In this document: one piece after another, positions 60,798-64,000 of the stretch
Position numbering within the stretch: the stretch's first letter is position 1
How the letters are laid out: every line of letters begins with the position of its first letter
NCBI GenBank assembly: GCA_003605055.1
Contig: QZKP01000040.1
Span: forward strand, 29,201 to 93,200
DNA length: 64,000 nt
Origin: Desulfarculus sp.
Lineage (GTDB): Bacteria; Desulfobacterota; Desulfarculia; Desulfarculales; Desulfarculaceae
Direction of reading: 5' to 3'
Program-made: the position numbers and the translations under genes
The notes under the pieces: generated by a model
Told to the model about the DNA's origin: nothing
Seen by the model: the letters and a program-made list of their open reading frames with translations, nothing else
The model's database searches: none

Positions 60798-61568
60798 CTA
60801 GCGCCCCGGCACCGGGGCCGCGTAGAGCCAGAGCACGCCGCCCAGCTCCACCTCCCGGTCCCGGCCGTCCTTCTTGATCTTCAGGTCCTCGGCGGTGTGC
60901 AGGGCGGCGAAACCCCACCAGCCGGGCCAGGGCAGGGTCCAGGTGAAGGCACCTTTGGCGTCGGTCTTGACCACCTGGGTGACGTAGCTGTCGGCGATGG
61001 GCTTGCGCCTGGCGCCGGGGTCGAAGAACTCCACCTCCACCGCCGCGTTCGCCAGCGGCCGGCCCTTGTACAACACCCGGCCGCTGAAGCTGTTGCCCGC
61101 GTACAGGCCGTAGGGCCGGGTCAGAGGGATTATCTCTATGGGCAGGCCCAGGGCCTGGTCCCAACCGGACTCGGCCCCCAGGGCGCTGACCACGGTCTTG
61201 GTGTAGTGGATGATGAAGCTCTTCTCGCCGGGTTCCCAGTAGGGCTGGGGTGTCATGTAGAAGATGTAGTCGCCGGGGCGCTTGATCGGGTAGGCGGTCC
61301 GCCACACGGTGCGGCCGCCCAGTTTGTCCTGCTTCAGGGCCGGCAGCAGGTCCTGCTTGCGGCCGGCCAGGGCCACGCCCGCCTCCTGGGGCTTGGCCAG
61401 GTCCATGCCCTTGTCCTCCCGGGGGTGCCAGAAACGCAGCTCCACCTGCACCGTTCCGGGTTTGTCCAGGATGTTGGCCTGCGGGATCACCATGCCGAAG
61501 TGGGCCGCGGCCGGCGCGGCCGCCAGCAGGCAAAGCATCAGGGCCCAACTCACCACGCGCACAAACAT
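60798..61568 (-). CDS. nikK: NikK-type DUF4198 periplasmic component of a nickel transporter
   Basis: 256 aa with a signal peptide (MFVRVVSWALMLCLLAAAPA AAHFGM) and a DUF4198-type beta-rich domain (FHWxP-like start, RFWHPREDKGMDL, LYAGNSFSGRVLYKGRPLAN), followed by a C-terminal Ala/Trp-rich segment. NikK proteins of this type occur with NikMLQO, where they are thought to help deliver nickel. The strong AAGGAGGAGG site and the leader make it the first gene of the operon. There is no nikR or other regulator beside it. Confidence 0.85.
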   Translation of the reverse strand: MFVRVVSWALMLCLLAAAPAAAHFGMVIPQANILDKPGTVQVELRFWHPREDKGMDLAKPQEAGVALAGRKQDLLPALKQDKLGGRTVWRTAYPIKRPGDYIFYMTPQPYWEPGEKSFIIHYTKTVVSALGAESGWDQALGLPIEIIPLTRPYGLYAGNSFSGRVLYKGRPLANAAVEVEFFDPGARRKPIADSYVTQVVKTDAKGAFTWTLPWPGWWGFAALHTAEDLKIKKDGRDREVELGGVLWLYAAPVPGR

Positions 61569-61639
61569 GCTCCTCCTCCTTGTTTTGTCAGCGGGTTGGT
61601 TGCGGCTTCGCCTTCAGGCGGCCAATTGTGAAGGCCAAG

Positions 61640-61673
61640 AAACAAAACAGCCCGAGCCTCATTGCGCTCGGGC
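61640..61673 (-). terminator. Intrinsic terminator within the nikK leader
   Basis: Minus-strand stem GCCCGAGC/GCTCGGGC with an 8-nt loop followed by TGTTTTGTTT. It lies 72 bp before nikK and about 200 nt after a predicted promoter, so it could be an attenuator for the nickel operon; alternatively it ends the upstream gene. Confidence 0.75.
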
Positions 61674-61840
61674 CTTCTAGCCACGCCCCGCTGCTACTGA
61701 AGCGGAGCCTTGTTTTTATATCCAGCGTCCCCTGCTCCGCCGCCGGCGGTTGCGCCCCCTTCTGGGAGCGGTTTCTCTGCGGCGGCGCTTCAACCGCCTG
61801 CTAGCCCTTGGCCGGCAACCCTGTGGAGCAACGGGCTTAT
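61674..61840 (-). promoter_or_regulatory. Structured leader of the nickel operon, possible riboswitch
   Basis: Between promoter and terminator the minus-strand RNA has a closing stem GGCGGTTG/CAACCGCC enclosing about 38 nt with GCGCCGCC and GGGGGCGC stretches, and further downstream GCGGAGC/GCTCCGC segments. This looks like a folded sensor upstream of a terminator. It does not match the cobalamin or NiCo riboswitch core words I know. Confidence 0.4.
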
Positions 61841-61852
61841 GTATTATGCATA
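61838..61852. promoter_or_regulatory. 7-1-7 palindrome over the nik promoter
   Basis: TATGTAT-T-ATGCATA, arms matching at 6 of 7. It overlaps the -10 of the promoter and could bind a metalloregulator (Fur-, Zur- or NikR-type); it is not a standard NikR box. Confidence 0.5.
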
Positions 61853-61875
61853 TCCTTAATCGCCGCTGCCGTCAA
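61847..61875 (-). promoter_or_regulatory. Probable promoter of nikKMLQO
   Basis: TTGACG and TATGCA separated by 17 bp on the minus strand, in the AT-rich patch between the PEGA-protein gene and nikK. Confidence 0.6.
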
Positions 61876-61904
61876 CCGCTATCGGTTGCCTCGGCCCGTA
61901 GCGG

Positions 61905-63896
61905 CTATTGCGGCCGGAAGCTCTTGACCACCTGGTCCAGGAGCTGCGCGCCCTGGTCAAACTCCGCCTGCGGAAAGATGCCGCTGAGCACGTAGATGCG
62001 CCGGGGGAAGGCCAGGAAGGCCATCTTGGCCTTCATGCCGCCGCCCTGATACACCGCCTCGTAGGCCGGCGCGCCGCCCAGGTTCAGGCTGCGGCCGCTG
62101 ACCTTCTCCCGCAGGGGGTTGTTGGCCGCGAAAAAGGCCTCCTCCCATATCCGCACGTACCCGTCCAGCTCCTGGCGCTGGGCCACGGCGCTGCTGTTGA
62201 CCTGGATCAGCCCCTCGCCCGTGGGCGGGCGCAGGCGCAGCTCCGCGCTGGCCGCCGGTTCCTCTATCCGCCAGCCCGGCGGCGTCTGCAGCAAGAAGCC
62301 CAGCTTGGGGTGGCGGTACTGGTTGGCGGGCGGGCGGATCACCTGCACCTCCACCCGCCGGCGCAGGTCGAACTCCACGGTGGTGGTGGTGCGCGGTTTG
62401 ATCTCCAGGTCATGGCTCTGGCTGAGCTTTCCCTCGCGCGCCTCCAGCTTGTAGCGCCCCACCGGCAGTTCCTTGATGTTCAGGGGGGTGCGGCCCAGGG
62501 GGCGGCCGTCCAGGAACACCTGGGCCGGCGGGGTGCTGCTCACCTGCAGGCCGCCGTTCTTGGCCGCGCGCACCTGCTGCCGGGCCAGGGCCAGGACCTT
62601 CTTGGCCTGGCCGTCCTCGGGCAGCACGGCCAGGTACTGCTCCAGCAGCCGCACGGCTTGCTCATAGCGGCCGGCGTTGAACTCGTCCAGGGCCTGGGTG
62701 TGGGCCAGCCTGGCCTGGCGGCGTCTCTCTATCTCCGGCTGCTCCCGGGCCCAGGCCGGCTGAGCCGCGGCCGGGGGCCTGGGCCTGGCCGCGGGGGCGG
62801 CCGGCGGGGCGGGGGCCGGCTTGGGCCGCGGCGCTACTGGCACAGGCGGTGCGGGAGCAACCCCGGGGGCCGGCCCGGCTTCGGCCGCGGCCGGGGCCGC
62901 GGGGGCCGGCGCGCCGGGGGGCCGCAGGGCCAGGCTGTCCCGGGCCCGCAGATAGGCCTCCAGGTGCGTCTGGTAAAGCTCGGGGGGGGCCTGGTAGTCC
63001 AGCATCAGGAATTGGCCCGGCTTGACCTGGACCAGGGCCAGGCGCTGGCGCAGCCTCTGGCCGGTGTGCCCGTTGCGGTACTCGCCGGAGACGAACTCCA
63101 CCCCGCTTAGCGGCCCCAGGCGCAGCGGCGTGATGGGACCGGCGGTGTAGCCCTGGTGGGCGCGCTGCTGCCAGCCGATCCATTTGCCGGCCAACTGCGC
63201 GGCCGACATGGTCGAGCCGGGCGAGGTGGGCTTGACCTCCAGGAAGGCCTGCCAGAGGTTGCGCCGGTCCTTCAGGTAGAAGGTGCAGGGGGTGGCCGCC
63301 TGGGGGTTCTGGCACTGGCCCTGCCAGTCGGCCGGGGCGTCAAAGGAAAAGGCCGTGTTGCCCACCCGGCGCCAGGGGCCTCTGCCGGGGACTGCGGCCG
63401 GAGCGGGTTGGGGGGCGGGCCTGGCTGCGGGCGCGGCCCGAGGCGTGGAGGCCGGCCGGACCTCAAAGGCGGCCGCGGCCGCCTTCTGCCCGCTCAGGTG
63501 CAGCTCCACCCGGTAGCGGCCCAGAGGCCAGCGCTTGCCCGGGGCCAGCTCAAAGCTGAACTGGCCCCAATCGCTGTCCGCCGAGCTGGCCAGGGTGCTT
63601 TGGCCGATCCGCCTGGGCGCCGCGCCGCCCAGGTAGTACCAGACCGAGCGGAGCTGGCTGCCCGGCGCGACCCCCTCCAGGCGGAACCAGACGTAGATGG
63701 GGTTGACCTCCGGCGTGAAGACCTGGCTGACCCCCAGGGGCCGGCCGGCCACCACCCCCCGGGCGGCCTTGACCTCGCTGATGCGGCCCGCCGCAGGGGC
63801 GGCCGGGGCGGGGCCGGGGGAAAACAGGAGCAGCGCCAGCAGCAAGGGCAGGGCCGGGACCGGCCAACCGGGCTGGAACAGGGCATGGCGTTTCAT
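61905..63896 (-). CDS. Large exported PEGA/TPR-containing protein
   Basis: 663 aa with a signal peptide (PVPALPLLLALLLFSPGPAP). An N-terminal beta domain (about 35-145, ISEVKAARGVVAGRPLGVSQ; LEGVAPGSQLRSVWYYLG) is of DUF2914 type in appearance. A first lipoprotein/PsbP-like domain follows (about 180-330, FSFDAPADWQGQCQNP), then a long Ala/Pro linker, a short TPR-like helical pair (EFNAGRYEQAVRLLEQYLAV), a PEGA domain (LQVSSTPPAQVFLDGRPLGR) and a second PsbP-like domain (about 545-660, FLLQTPPGWRIEE). It is periplasmic; function unknown. Proline linkers suggest several interacting modules. First-residue codon MKRHALFQPG is well placed. Confidence 0.75.
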   Translation of the reverse strand: MKRHALFQPGWPVPALPLLLALLLFSPGPAPAAPAAGRISEVKAARGVVAGRPLGVSQVFTPEVNPIYVWFRLEGVAPGSQLRSVWYYLGGAAPRRIGQSTLASSADSDWGQFSFELAPGKRWPLGRYRVELHLSGQKAAAAAFEVRPASTPRAAPAARPAPQPAPAAVPGRGPWRRVGNTAFSFDAPADWQGQCQNPQAATPCTFYLKDRRNLWQAFLEVKPTSPGSTMSAAQLAGKWIGWQQRAHQGYTAGPITPLRLGPLSGVEFVSGEYRNGHTGQRLRQRLALVQVKPGQFLMLDYQAPPELYQTHLEAYLRARDSLALRPPGAPAPAAPAAAEAGPAPGVAPAPPVPVAPRPKPAPAPPAAPAARPRPPAAAQPAWAREQPEIERRRQARLAHTQALDEFNAGRYEQAVRLLEQYLAVLPEDGQAKKVLALARQQVRAAKNGGLQVSSTPPAQVFLDGRPLGRTPLNIKELPVGRYKLEAREGKLSQSHDLEIKPRTTTTVEFDLRRRVEVQVIRPPANQYRHPKLGFLLQTPPGWRIEEPAASAELRLRPPTGEGLIQVNSSAVAQRQELDGYVRIWEEAFFAANNPLREKVSGRSLNLGGAPAYEAVYQGGGMKAKMAFLAFPRRIYVLSGIFPQAEFDQGAQLLDQVVKSFRPQ

Positions 63897-64000
63897 GGAG
63901 TCACCTCGTACCCCATGATGCCAAAAAACCTCTCTCTACGGCAATCGGCTGGCCGCCGGGGCCGGGCCAACGGCCCCGGGCCGAGCCAGTCCAGGGATCA
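63897..64000. other. Right-edge non-coding segment
   Basis: A GC-rich inverted repeat (GGGGCCG/CGGCCCC with a 6-nt loop) at about 63958-63977 is followed on the minus strand, after a gap, by GGTTTTTTGG near 63926-63932. This may be a terminator of an upstream minus-strand gene beyond the window. No start of another gene is visible. Confidence 0.4.

Noticed and set aside
61674..61840. Cobalamin or NiCo riboswitch before the nickel operon
   Set aside because: The GCCACTG and B12-box words, and the NiCo repeats as I know them, are not visible; left as an unclassified leader.
1..64000. CRISPR arrays, prophage and toxin-antitoxin modules
   Set aside because: No regularly spaced repeats, integrase, capsid or typical small toxin/antitoxin pairs were seen on either strand.

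Overview
The window is GC-rich (about two thirds G+C by eye) with tightly packed, often ATGA/GTGA-overlapping genes. Several features together suggest an anaerobic deltaproteobacterium (Desulfobacterota, possibly Desulfarculales-like): a selenocysteine formate dehydrogenase, an indolepyruvate:ferredoxin oxidoreductase, an NikKMLQO-type nickel transporter, sigma-54 activators, multi-PAS hybrid kinases and a PspFABC system. This placement is inference from gene content; there is no rRNA or tRNA in the window.

Layout. 1-9456 (minus strand) is the start of the division/cell-wall (dcw) cluster: a sigma-70 promoter overlapped by four exact 10-bp-spaced MraZ boxes, then mraZ, rsmH, ftsL, ftsI (with PASTA domain), murE, murF, mraY, murD and the start of ftsW. 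9457-11037 is mostly non-coding and holds an HU gene with a long leader and a structured, terminator-ended RNA candidate. 11038-15527 has a small HsdR-N-like protein, a selenocysteine fdhA (in-frame UGA plus SECIS) and an MscS-type channel with an apparent frameshift. 15618-18858 has cydBA (bd oxidase) and a CBS-domain protein. 18927-22646 is an ABC exporter operon (DUF2461 protein, HlyD-type adaptor, ATPase, permease). 22705-25260 is a divergent phage-shock module, pspF / pspABC, with a sigma-54 promoter. 25275-28784 is a large hybrid histidine kinase.

28971-37760 is one minus-strand catabolic unit: livHMGF-paaK-livK-iorA-iorB, driven by a consensus promoter with an overlapping inverted repeat. 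It reads as uptake of (probably aromatic) amino acids and ferredoxin-linked oxidation of the 2-keto acids to aryl-acetyl-CoA/arylacetate. 38006-43857 is a mixed region (small membrane protein, GAF-sigma-54 activator, HdeD, EamA transporter, an IS481 remnant, a CLC channel). 44063-46460 is an acyltransferase-epimerase pair behind a structured leader. 46646-50707 has two convergent c-di-GMP proteins (HD-GYP and GGDEF-EAL) sharing a perfect palindromic terminator. 51010-51681 is endonuclease V.

51717-57933 is the most interesting metabolic unit: aspartate 4-decarboxylase, two tandem AspT-type aspartate:alanine exchangers and an exported L-asparaginase. Together they would convert external asparagine to aspartate outside the cytoplasm, import it in exchange for alanine, and decarboxylate it inside with consumption of a proton, i.e. 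a decarboxylation-driven proton-motive cycle. 57934-58272 is a palindrome-rich convergent spacer. 58273-61875 is a nickel ECF transporter operon (nikKMLQO order) with a long leader containing an intrinsic terminator, and 61905-63896 encodes a large exported PEGA/TPR protein.
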